Positions 1 to 5,739 of a stretch of 5,739 nt of DNA are shown piece after piece. The notes beneath the pieces were generated by a model. It saw nothing but the letters and a program-made list of their open reading frames with translations, was not told where the DNA came from and ran no database searches. The position numbers and the translations under genes were made by a program. The stretch is from an uncultured Roseateles sp. Its GTDB lineage: Bacteria > Pseudomonadota > Gammaproteobacteria > Burkholderiales > Burkholderiaceae. Location: assembly GCA_946480605.1 (NCBI GenBank), contig CAMLKW010000260.1:1-5739 (forward strand), in the 5' to 3' direction. Each line of letters begins with the position of its first letter. The stretch's first letter is position 1.

Positions 1-437
1 GGACGCACTGGAACAACCCGACGCCGGTGCTGGCGGCGGTCATCGAATGCACGGACCGCGACGGCCAGGTGCTGCTGGCCCGCAACGCGGCATGGCCGGG
101 CAGGTTCTTCGGCCTGATCACCGGTTTCATGGAGGCCGGCGAGACCCCTGAAGACGGCATCCGCCGCGAGATCGCCGAGGAAACCTCGCTGCAGGTGGAT
201 CAGCTGGCGCTGCTGGGCGTGTGGGACTTTCAGCGCATGAACCAGATCATCATTGCCTACCATGCGACGGCGCACGGCGAGATCCGGCTGTCGCCCGAGC
301 TGGCGGAGTACAAGCTGATCCCGCCCGAACAGGTGCGTTGCTGGCCACAGGGCACGGGCCAGGCGCTGGCGACGTGGCTGCGCTCACGCGGTATCGAGCC
401 GCAGTGGCTCGACCTCACGGACATGAAGCGAGAATGA
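1..437 (+). CDS. Nudix hydrolase, C-terminal part (start lies before the window)
   Basis: Nudix enzymes hydrolyse nucleoside diphosphates linked to another group, such as NADH, ADP-ribose or FAD; the substrate here cannot be read from sequence. The frame is open from base 3, reading THWNNPTPVLAAVIEC. This matches the join between an N-terminal zinc ribbon and the Nudix core in NudC-like proteins, so the real start is upstream and the GTG at base 27 is probably not it. Counting that GTG as residue 1, the Nudix box runs from G33 to L55 with E39, R47, E48, E51 and E52 in place; the usual glycine near its end is S54 (EETSL). The metal-binding glutamates are present, so the enzyme should be active. 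A TusA-family gene follows 4 bases after the stop, suggesting one transcript. The Nudix assignment is firm; the zinc ribbon is inferred because its cysteines lie outside the window. Confidence 0.9.
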   Translation, partial: THWNNPTPVLAAVIECTDRDGQVLLARNAAWPGRFFGLITGFMEAGETPEDGIRREIAEETSLQVDQLALLGVWDFQRMNQIIIAYHATAHGEIRLSPELAEYKLIPPEQVRCWPQGTGQALATWLRSRGIEPQWLDLTDMKRE

Positions 438-441
438 ACCC

Positions 442-669
442 ATGGACGTGCAACGCGAGATCGACACCCGGGGGCTGAACTGCCCCCTGCCCATCCTGAA
501 GGCCAAGAAGGCGCTGGCCGAGATGCTGAGCGGCGAGTTGCTGCGCGTGGTCGCAACCGACCCGGGCTCGCTGCGCGACTTCCAGGCCTTTGCGCGTCAG
601 ACGGGCAACGAGCTGGTCGAGCAGCAGACCGCAGGCTCGGAGTTCATCCACGTGCTGCGGCGCCGCTGA
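442..669 (+). CDS. TusA-family sulfurtransferase / sulfur carrier
   Basis: A 75-residue cytoplasmic protein of the TusA/YeeD/SirA family. These small proteins carry a persulfide on one cysteine and pass sulfur on to tRNA thiolation, molybdenum cofactor synthesis or sulfur oxidation; which pathway is served here is not visible. The hallmark CPxP motif is at residues 14-17 (C14-P15-L16-P17), preceded by the usual D-x-R-G-L stretch. The second half has the family's ATDPGS turn followed by a helix (DFQAFARQTGNEL) and a closing strand. Length is typical for the family. The ATG is chosen because it gives the standard N-terminus, and a GAGA at 430-433 lies 8 bases upstream, inside the end of the Nudix gene. 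The 4-base gap suggests translational coupling. Family membership is secure; the specific name tusA is not assigned because several paralogues share this architecture. Confidence 0.93.
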   Translation: MDVQREIDTRGLNCPLPILKAKKALAEMLSGELLRVVATDPGSLRDFQAFARQTGNELVEQQTAGSEFIHVLRRR

Positions 670-677
670 TACGACGA

Positions 678-1571
678 TCAGAGGTCGAGGCTCTGCAGGT
701 ATTCCCTGAAACCTGCACCCAGCTGCGGGTGGGCGAGCGCCAGTTCGACATTGGCCTGCAGGAAACCTTCCTTGCTGCCGCAGTCATAGCGCTTGCCTTC
801 GTAGCGGTAGGCGAACACCTTCTCGCGGCGCAGCAGGCCGGCGATGCCGTCGGTCAGCTGGATCTCGCCGCCCACGCCGCGTGGCTGGTTGGCGATCTCG
901 TGGAAGACGCCCGGCGTCAGGATGTAGCGGCCGGCCACGCCCAGGCGTGACGGCGCACTTTCGGGCGCGGGCTTCTCGACGATGCGGTTGACGTCCATCA
1001 GGTTGTCGTTGACCTGCGTGCCGGCCACGATGCCGTAGCGGCGCGTGTGCTCGGCCGGCACCTCCTGCACGGCCAGGATGGACGCGCGCCAGTCGGCGAA
1101 CTGCTCCACCATCTGCTTCAGGATGCCGCGGCCCGGCTGCGGGCCCACCATCAAGTCATCGGCCAGCAGCACGGCGAAGGGCTCGTTGCCGACCAGGCGC
1201 TGGCCGCACAGCACGGCGTGGCCCAGGCCCAGCGCCTGCGCCTGGCGCACGTAGATGCACTCCATGTCGTCGGGCTTGACGCTGCGCACCACGTCCAGCA
1301 GTTCCTGCTTGCCGGCCTTCTCCAGCGCCACTTCCAGCTCGAAGGTCATGTCGAAATGGTCTTCGATGGGGCGCTTGTGGCGGCCGGTCACGAAGATCAT
1401 CTCGCGCACGCCCGCTTCATAAGCCTCCTCGACCGCGTACTGGATCAGCGGCTTGTCCACCACCGGCAGCATCTCCTTGGGCTGGGCCTTGGTGGCCGGC
1501 AGGAAACGGGTGCCCAGGCCGGCGACCGGGAAGATGGCCTTGGTGATGGGCGAACGGGGCGAAGACGGCAT
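678..1571 (-). CDS. galU: UTP--glucose-1-phosphate uridylyltransferase
   Basis: Makes UDP-glucose from UTP and glucose 1-phosphate in the cytoplasm, feeding lipopolysaccharide core, capsule, trehalose and galactose metabolism. The 297-residue length is normal for bacterial GalU. The nucleotide-binding signature is G18-L-G-T-R22 followed by K32-E33-M and VVDKPLIQY at 37-45. The acidic pair D138-D139 (LLADD) lies where family members bind metal. V198-E-K-P201 supplies the conserved lysine near the sugar phosphate. GGEIQLTD at 234-241 and GKRYDCG at 259-265 are further GalU signatures. An in-frame TAA at 1584-1586 blocks any longer start, so the ATG is well fixed. No clear Shine-Dalgarno sequence precedes it. 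The gene converges on the TusA-family gene with only 8 bases between the stops, and diverges from the dehydrogenase-like gene across 83 bases. Nothing in the protein looks defective. Confidence 0.97.
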   Translation of the reverse strand: MPSSPRSPITKAIFPVAGLGTRFLPATKAQPKEMLPVVDKPLIQYAVEEAYEAGVREMIFVTGRHKRPIEDHFDMTFELEVALEKAGKQELLDVVRSVKPDDMECIYVRQAQALGLGHAVLCGQRLVGNEPFAVLLADDLMVGPQPGRGILKQMVEQFADWRASILAVQEVPAEHTRRYGIVAGTQVNDNLMDVNRIVEKPAPESAPSRLGVAGRYILTPGVFHEIANQPRGVGGEIQLTDGIAGLLRREKVFAYRYEGKRYDCGSKEGFLQANVELALAHPQLGAGFREYLQSLDL

Positions 1572-1582
1572 GGTTACACTGG

Positions 1583-1610
1583 GTTAGCAAGGTCCAGGCC
1601 ATTCTGTCAC
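1583..1610 (-). promoter_or_regulatory. Possible galU promoter, very close to the start codon
   Basis: On the minus strand a GTGACA hexamer (1605-1610; five of six match TTGACA) lies 16 bases before GCTAAC (1583-1588; three of six match TATAAT). Transcription from it would start near base 1576, leaving only about five untranslated bases before the galU ATG. That would fit the missing Shine-Dalgarno sequence. The -10 match is weak, so this is a suggestion by eye and the true promoter may lie elsewhere in the 83-base gap. Confidence 0.25.
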
Positions 1611-1624
1611 GGCAAAGATGACAG
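1604..1624. promoter_or_regulatory. 6-bp inverted repeat in the divergent galU/dehydrogenase-like gap
   Basis: CTGTCA at 1604-1609 and TGACAG at 1619-1624 form a perfect inverted repeat with a 9-base spacer, giving half-site centres 15 bases apart. It sits in the only shared control region between two divergent genes and overlaps the -35-like hexamer suggested for galU. A dimeric repressor site is possible. A repeat this short can arise by chance and no known operator is recognised. Confidence 0.3.
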
Positions 1625-1654
1625 CCCTGACCCCTGAGTTGGGCACAAAGAACA

Positions 1655-2599
1655 ATGAGCGTCCTCATCCTGGAACCCCTGGAAGCCGAAGTCGTGCAGT
1701 GGCTGGCCGAGCGCCACGATGCCCGCTTCGCACCCGAATTGGTGGGGGACGCCGAGGGGTTGGCGGCGGCCTTGCATCAGGCGCGCGCATTGGTCGCCCC
1801 GCCCCAGGTGCGCATCGACGCCGAACTGCTGCGCGAAGCGCGCCAGCTGCGCGCCATCGGCCGCGCCAGCGGCGGCGCGGAGAACATCGATGTCGAGGCC
1901 TGCCGCAACGCCGGCGTGGATGTGGTGCGCTCGCAGACCTCCACGGCCAGCGCCGAGGCCGAGTTTGCGATGGGCGCGCTGCTGAGCCTGCTGCGGCGCG
2001 TGCCGGTGGAGGGCAGTGACGGCCTGAAAGTGGGCCGCGAACTGGGCTGCGCCACGATTGGTCTGCTGGGCCTGACGCCCGCGGCCCGTGTGATGGCCCA
2101 GTTGCTGCAGGCCTTTGGCGCCCGCGTCATCGGCTACGACCCCGGCTGCCATCCCAACGACAGCATCTGGGCCCGCTGGGGCATCGAGTCCGTGGGCCTG
2201 AAGGAGCTGGTGGAGCAGGGCGACGGCCTGGTGCTGCTGCTGCCTTACTTCGAGCGCTTCCGCGGCTTGCTGGGCGCGCGCCAGCTGGAGCATGCGCGTG
2301 CCGGCCAGGTGTTGGTGGTGCTGAGCCAGTCCGGCCTGGTCGATGACGCAGCGCTGGCACGCGCGCTGCGCGGCGGTCAGGTGCGGGCGGCGTGGTTCGA
2401 CTGCCTGGAGCCGGGCTGGGTGGACGCCGGCCGGCCGCTGCATGGCATCGCCACGCTGCAGGTGACGCCGCGCCTGGCCGGCACCACGCGCGAGTCCCGC
2501 GTGCGCGCCGCCTGGGCGGTGGCCCGGGCCATCGACCAACTGCTGGCCGAGGCGCCGGCCGCCGGGCAGGCAGCGAAGAAGCGCGCCGTCGCCTACTAG
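1655..2599 (+). CDS. D-isomer-specific 2-hydroxyacid dehydrogenase-like protein, catalytic residues lost
   Basis: A 314-residue protein with the overall plan of the SerA-type D-2-hydroxyacid dehydrogenases: a split substrate-binding domain (about 1-105 and 290-314) around an NAD-binding Rossmann domain (about 106-285). Recognisable family blocks include [13 protein letters not shown] (65-79), the Rossmann segment at 134-162 ending in [16 protein letters not shown] (194-206), [12 protein letters not shown] (227-238) and VTPRLAGTT (270-278). The key positions differ. The GxGxxG loop reads G139-L-T-P-A-A144, so two glycines are gone. The catalytic Arg is Q225, the catalytic Glu position is G254, and the catalytic His of TPH is R273. 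Acidic D162, which usually holds the NAD ribose, remains. An upstream in-frame TGA at 1628-1630 supports this start, and the Shine-Dalgarno match (AAAGAA) is poor. Codon use matches the neighbours and the frame is intact, so it looks maintained rather than decaying. I infer a non-catalytic or repurposed role; its ligand is unknown. Confidence 0.88.
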   Translation: MSVLILEPLEAEVVQWLAERHDARFAPELVGDAEGLAAALHQARALVAPPQVRIDAELLREARQLRAIGRASGGAENIDVEACRNAGVDVVRSQTSTASAEAEFAMGALLSLLRRVPVEGSDGLKVGRELGCATIGLLGLTPAARVMAQLLQAFGARVIGYDPGCHPNDSIWARWGIESVGLKELVEQGDGLVLLLPYFERFRGLLGARQLEHARAGQVLVVLSQSGLVDDAALARALRGGQVRAAWFDCLEPGWVDAGRPLHGIATLQVTPRLAGTTRESRVRAAWAVARAIDQLLAEAPAAGQAAKKRAVAY

Positions 2600-5418
2600 G
2601 CCAGCCGCGCCAGTTGCTCGCGCAGGCGGGCGACCGTTTCCTTGAACCCGGCCACGCGGCCGCGCTCTTGTTCCACCACGGCGGCCGGCGCACGCGCGAC
2701 GAAGCTCTCGTTGCCCAGCTTGGCCTCGGCCTTGGTGATCTCGCCGTCCAGACGGGTGATCTCCTTGGAGAGGCGCGCACGCTCGGCCTCGACGTCGATC
2801 TCCACCTTCAACGCCAGCTTGGCCGCGCCGTGCACCAGCACCGGCGACGTGGCGCTCTGCTTCGCGAACTCGGCCTCGTCGGCGATCAGCTCCACGCTGC
2901 TGAGCTTGGCCAGCACCTTCAGCACGGCCGCCGCTTCGCTCAGGAAGCTCAGGTCGCCGCCCACCAGCAGCGGCACGCGCTCGGCGGGGCTGAGGTTCAT
3001 CTCGCTGCGCAGGCTGCGGCAGGTGCCCACCACTTCCTTCAACTGGGCCATCCACGCATCGGCGCTCGCGTCGATGCGTTCAGGCGCGGGCAGCGGGTAG
3101 CCGGCCTGCGTGATGTAGTCCACCGTCTTGCGGCCTGCCACCGGCGCCACGGTCTGCCACAGCTCCTCGGTGATGAAGGGCGCGATGGGGTGCAGCAGGC
3201 GCAGCGTGGTCTCCAGCACGCGGATCAGCGTGCGGCGGGTGGCGCGCTGCTGGGCCTCGTCGCCGGTCTGGATCTGCACCTTGGCGATCTCCAGATACCA
3301 GTCGCAGTACTCGTCCCAGACGAAGCTGTAGACCGCGTTGGCGACGTTGTCCAGGCGGTACTCGGCAAAGCCTTGCGCCACCACCGATTCCACGCGCTGC
3401 AGCTCGCTGACGATCCAGCGATCGGCCTGGCTGAACTTGTTGTAGCCGGGCGGGCAGTGGCCTTGCGCATTGGCGAGGCCGCAGTCCTGGCCTTCGCAGT
3501 TCATCAGCACGAAGCGGGTCGCGTTCCAGAGCTTGTTGCAGAAGTTGCGGTAGCCCTCGCAGCGCTTGGTGTCGAAGTTGATGTTGCGGCCCAGCGAGGC
3601 GTAGGACGCCATCGTGAAGCGCAGCGCGTCCGCGCCATAGGCCGGCATGCCGTCGGGGAACTCCTTCTTCACGCGGGCGGCGACCTTGGGCGCCGTCTCG
3701 GGCTTGCGCAGGCCGGTGGTGGACTTCTGCGTCAGCGTGTCCAGGTCGCAGCCCTGGATCAGGTCCACCGGGTCCAGCACATTGCCCTCGGACTTGCTCA
3801 TCTTCTGGCCCTGCGAGTCGCGCACCAGGCCGTGGATGTAGACGTCCTTGAACGGCACCTGGCCGGTGAAGTGCTTGGTCATCATGATCATCCGGGCGAC
3901 CCAGAAGAAGATGATGTCGTAGCCGGTCACGAGCACGGAGGAGGGCAGGAACAGCGACTGCTCCAGCGCGCTTTTGCCCGTTTTGTCGGGCCAGCCCAGC
4001 GTCGAGAACGGCACCAGCGCCGACGAGTACCAGGTGTCCAGCACGTCGGGGTCGCGCGTCAGCTCGCCCACATAGCCGGCGGCCTTGGCGCGGGCTTGCG
4101 CTTCTTCCTCGCTGCGCGCGACGAACAGCTCGCCGTTCGTGCCGTACCAGGCCGGGATCTGATGGCCCCACCACAGCTGGCGCGAGATGCACCAGTCCTG
4201 CAAATTTCCCATCCAGTGGTTGTAGGTGTTGACCCACTGCTCGGGGAAGAACTTCACCTCGCCGCTGGCCACGGCCTCGATGGCGCCGTCGGCAATGCTC
4301 TTGCCGCTGCTGCCGGGCTTGGTGACGGCGACGAACCACTGGTCGGTCAGCATGGGCTCGATGACCTGGCCGGTGCGCTCGCAACGCGGCACCTGCAGCT
4401 TGTGCTTCTTCACTTCCACCAGCAAGCCCAGCGCGTCCAGGTCGGCCACCACGCGCTTGCGCGCGACGAAGCGGTCCAGCCCGCGGTAGGTCTCGGGGGC
4501 GTTGTCGTTGATCCTGGCCTGCAGGTCCAGCACCGAGATCATCGGCAGCTTGTGGCGCTGGCCCACGGCGTAGTCGTTGGTGTCGTGCGCCGGCGTGACC
4601 TTGACGACGCCGGTGCCGAACTCGCGGTCCACATAGTCGTCGGCGATGACGGGGATCTCGCGGTCGGTCAGCGGCAGCGTGACGAGCTTGCCGATCAGCG
4701 CGGCATAGCGCTCGTCCTCGGGGTGGACCATGACGGCCACGTCGCCCAGCATCGTCTCAGGCCGCGTGGTGGCAACCACCAGCGAGCCCGAGCCGTCGGC
4801 CAGCGGATAGCGGATGTGCCACAGCGAGCCGTCTTCCTCTTCGGACGACACCTCCAGGTCCGAGACGGCGGACTGCAGGATGGGGTCCCAGCTCACCAGG
4901 CGCTTGCCGCGGTAGATCAGGCCTTCCTCGTACAGGCGCACGAAGGTCTCGACGACCACGCTGGACAGCTTCTCGTCCATCGTGAAGTACTCGTGCGCCC
5001 AGCTGACCGAGTCGCCCAGGCGGCGCATCTGGCTGGTGATGGTGTTGCCCGACTGCTGCTTCCACTCCCACACGCGGGCGACGAAGTTCTTGCGGCCCAG
5101 GTCATGGCGGCTCTGGCCGGCGGCCTGCAGCTGGCGCTCCACGACGATCTGCGTGGCGATGCCGGCGTGGTCGGTGCCCGGCACCCACAGCGTGTTGTCG
5201 CCCAGCATGCGGTGGTAGCGCGTCAGCGAGTCCATCACCGTCTGGTTGAAGGCGTGGCCCATGTGCAGCGTGCCGGTCACATTGGGCGGCGGCAGCTGGA
5301 TGCTGAACGAGGGCTTGGCCGGGTCCAGCGTCGGCGCATACAGGCCGGCGGCCTCCCACTTCGGGCCCCAGTGGGCTTCCAGGGCGGCGGGTTCGAAGGA
5401 CTTGGCAAGTTCGGTCAC
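2596..5418 (-). CDS. valS: Valyl-tRNA synthetase, full length
   Basis: Charges tRNA-Val with valine in the cytoplasm and edits mischarged threonine. The 940-residue class I synthetase is complete. N-terminal catalytic block: [13 protein letters not shown] with the HIGH motif as H52-M-G-H55. The CP1 editing domain spans roughly 190-345 with [10 protein letters not shown] at 217-226. The active site resumes at [13 protein letters not shown] (408-420) and LDTWYSS (460-466), and the KMSKS loop is K539-S543. The anticodon-binding helical domain lies at about 665-815, and the charged C-terminal coiled-coil arm of ValRS at about 872-940. The start is the GTG at 5418, where similarity to other ValRS begins ([10 protein letters not shown]); GAGA at 5426-5429 lies 7 bases upstream. 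The frame stays open far beyond it, to the window edge, but that part does not resemble ValRS. The stop codon overlaps that of the dehydrogenase-like gene by 4 bases. Nothing looks defective. Confidence 0.97.
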   Translation of the reverse strand: MTELAKSFEPAALEAHWGPKWEAAGLYAPTLDPAKPSFSIQLPPPNVTGTLHMGHAFNQTVMDSLTRYHRMLGDNTLWVPGTDHAGIATQIVVERQLQAAGQSRHDLGRKNFVARVWEWKQQSGNTITSQMRRLGDSVSWAHEYFTMDEKLSSVVVETFVRLYEEGLIYRGKRLVSWDPILQSAVSDLEVSSEEEDGSLWHIRYPLADGSGSLVVATTRPETMLGDVAVMVHPEDERYAALIGKLVTLPLTDREIPVIADDYVDREFGTGVVKVTPAHDTNDYAVGQRHKLPMISVLDLQARINDNAPETYRGLDRFVARKRVVADLDALGLLVEVKKHKLQVPRCERTGQVIEPMLTDQWFVAVTKPGSSGKSIADGAIEAVASGEVKFFPEQWVNTYNHWMGNLQDWCISRQLWWGHQIPAWYGTNGELFVARSEEEAQARAKAAGYVGELTRDPDVLDTWYSSALVPFSTLGWPDKTGKSALEQSLFLPSSVLVTGYDIIFFWVARMIMMTKHFTGQVPFKDVYIHGLVRDSQGQKMSKSEGNVLDPVDLIQGCDLDTLTQKSTTGLRKPETAPKVAARVKKEFPDGMPAYGADALRFTMASYASLGRNINFDTKRCEGYRNFCNKLWNATRFVLMNCEGQDCGLANAQGHCPPGYNKFSQADRWIVSELQRVESVVAQGFAEYRLDNVANAVYSFVWDEYCDWYLEIAKVQIQTGDEAQQRATRRTLIRVLETTLRLLHPIAPFITEELWQTVAPVAGRKTVDYITQAGYPLPAPERIDASADAWMAQLKEVVGTCRSLRSEMNLSPAERVPLLVGGDLSFLSEAAAVLKVLAKLSSVELIADEAEFAKQSATSPVLVHGAAKLALKVEIDVEAERARLSKEITRLDGEITKAEAKLGNESFVARAPAAVVEQERGRVAGFKETVARLREQLARLA

Positions 5419-5435
5419 GGGGCGATCTCGGCTGG

Positions 5436-5455
5436 CGCTCCGTGCACACGGAGCG
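5436..5455 (-). promoter_or_regulatory. Perfect 9-bp-arm inverted repeat in the valS leader
   Basis: CGCTCCGTG (5436-5444) and CACGGAGCG (5447-5455) are exact reverse complements with two bases between them. In RNA the practical hairpin is eight base pairs closed by a four-base loop (GUGC on the valS strand). It ends 17 bases before the valS GTG and 6 bases before the Shine-Dalgarno-like GAGA. It could be an operator, or a leader hairpin affecting translation or mRNA stability. There is no T-run after it, so it is not a classic terminator. The repeat is seen directly; any function is inferred. Confidence 0.5.
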
Positions 5456-5480
5456 ATGTCGTCATGGGAGGGAGCCGACG

Positions 5481-5486
5481 ATTTTA
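5481..5486 (-). promoter_or_regulatory. Possible -10 box of the valS promoter
   Basis: On the minus strand TAAAAT matches the sigma-70 -10 consensus at five of six positions and is the only clearly AT-rich spot in the valS leader. It would place the transcript start near base 5474, giving a leader of about 56 bases that includes the inverted repeat at 5436-5455. No convincing -35 hexamer is found 16 to 19 bases upstream, so the call rests on the -10 alone. Confidence 0.35.
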
Positions 5487-5561
5487 AGGGTCGCCCCCGA
5501 TACAAACCGAAACCCGGCGATACGGCGCCGAGATGCTCCGCGCCGGGGCGGCCGGAATGAT

Positions 5562-5584
5562 GGGGGCCACCCCCCCCCACCCCC
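5562..5584. repeat. G/C homopolymer tract upstream of valS
   Basis: Five G (5562-5566), CCA, nine C (5570-5578), A, then five C (5580-5584). On the minus strand this gives runs of five and nine G separated by one T, enough for a G-quadruplex. The G block and the C blocks can also pair as a short hairpin. It lies between the valS leader and the alpha-2-macroglobulin-like fragment. Tracts like this are prone to replication slippage and to sequencing error. Confidence 0.6.
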
Positions 5585-5604
5585 GACGCCCGCCATGAAC
5601 CACT

Positions 5605-5739
5605 TTCGCCGCGGGCCTGCATGAACCCGAGCAAACCGTAGATCGCCATCGCCGTCTGCTTCGTCGAATACCAATAGCCCGACGAGCGATTGATCATCAT
5701 CCAGCGAACCGCGCGCTCGATTATCGGATTGGTCGGATC
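5605..5739 (-). pseudogene. Alpha-2-macroglobulin-like fragment (thioester-domain helices), truncated
   Basis: Read from the window edge, 45 codons give a stretch ([20 protein letters not shown], then [19 protein letters not shown]) resembling the helical thioester domain of bacterial alpha-2-macroglobulins, whose repeated helices carry W-x-S-T-[KRQ]-x-T-A followed by an A-hydrophobic helix. These large periplasmic proteins trap proteases. Family members continue for a few hundred residues past this point, but here the similarity ends near base 5605 and no other frame picks it up before valS. No stop follows: the frame runs open into valS. By hand count the fragment is about 59% GC (79 of 135), below its neighbours, and uses codons such as ATA, AAT, TTG and TCG more freely. 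It is either a remnant of a broken gene or sequence joined from elsewhere. The family call rests on one motif region. Confidence 0.55.

Noticed and set aside
434..478. An alternative ATG overlapping the Nudix stop (ATGA) as the start of the next gene
   Set aside because: It is in a different frame from the CPxP protein and ends after 14 residues; the ATG at 442 gives the full TusA-family sequence.
666..681. CTGAT-N6-ATCAG inverted repeat spanning the stop codons of the TusA-family gene and galU, as a shared terminator
   Set aside because: The stem is only five base pairs and AT-containing, with no T-run on either strand. Part of the symmetry comes from two facing TGA stops.
1607..3055. A 482-codon open frame on the minus strand across the dehydrogenase-like gene and the valS end
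   Set aside because: It has low-complexity, arginine/alanine/glutamine-rich composition, no recognisable family, and crosses two well-supported genes.
2392..5487. A 1031-codon open frame on the plus strand opposite valS
   Set aside because: It is the antisense shadow of valS in GC-rich DNA. Its translation is rich in H, R, A, G and L with no domain, and valS on the other strand has all its motifs.
5419..5700. An N-terminal extension of valS starting at base 5700, or an alpha-2-macroglobulin/ValRS fusion
   Set aside because: The frame is open throughout, but ValRS similarity begins at the GTG at 5418, which has a spaced GAGA. The stretch in between is low-complexity, and an open run of about 60 codons is expected at this GC content.
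1..5739. tRNA or rRNA genes, CRISPR arrays, insertion sequences, defence genes
   Set aside because: Reading both strands showed no repeat-spacer pattern, transposase, terminal repeats or RNA gene. Coding sequence fills almost the whole window.

Overview
This is a GC-rich stretch of a Gram-negative chromosome. The protein sequences and codon use (strong preference for CTG, GCC, CGC and GGC) suggest a betaproteobacterium of the order Burkholderiales, possibly near Rubrivivax or Roseateles. That placement comes from recognising sequence style, not from a tree. Five well-supported genes cover bases 1 to 5418. The last ~320 bases hold the valS leader and what looks like a stray piece of another gene.

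Layout: (1) Bases 1-669, plus strand: the end of a Nudix hydrolase gene, cut by the window edge, then a small TusA-family sulfur carrier 4 bases downstream, probably one operon. (2) Bases 678-1571, minus strand: galU, UTP-glucose-1-phosphate uridylyltransferase, converging on the TusA-family gene with 8 bases between the stops. (3) Bases 1572-1654: an 83-base divergent intergenic region with a 6-bp inverted repeat. (4) Bases 1655-2599, plus strand: a D-2-hydroxyacid dehydrogenase-fold protein that has lost all three catalytic residues and two of the three glycines of its dinucleotide-binding loop. (5) Bases 2596-5418, minus strand: valS, complete valyl-tRNA synthetase, whose stop codon overlaps that of the preceding gene inside a CTAG palindrome. 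(6) Bases 5419-5604: the valS leader, with a 9-bp-arm inverted repeat just before the ribosome site, a -10-like box and a G/C homopolymer tract. (7) Bases 5605-5739, minus strand: a fragment resembling the thioester-domain region of bacterial alpha-2-macroglobulin, lower in GC and with different codon use, whose similarity stops near the homopolymer tract.

The genes are mostly housekeeping: nucleotide-derivative hydrolysis, sulfur relay, nucleotide-sugar supply for the cell envelope and tRNA charging. They do not form one pathway. I see no defence system, mobile element, CRISPR array or RNA gene. The points most worth a second look are the degenerate dehydrogenase, the alpha-2-macroglobulin remnant with its abrupt junction, and the hairpin in the valS leader.
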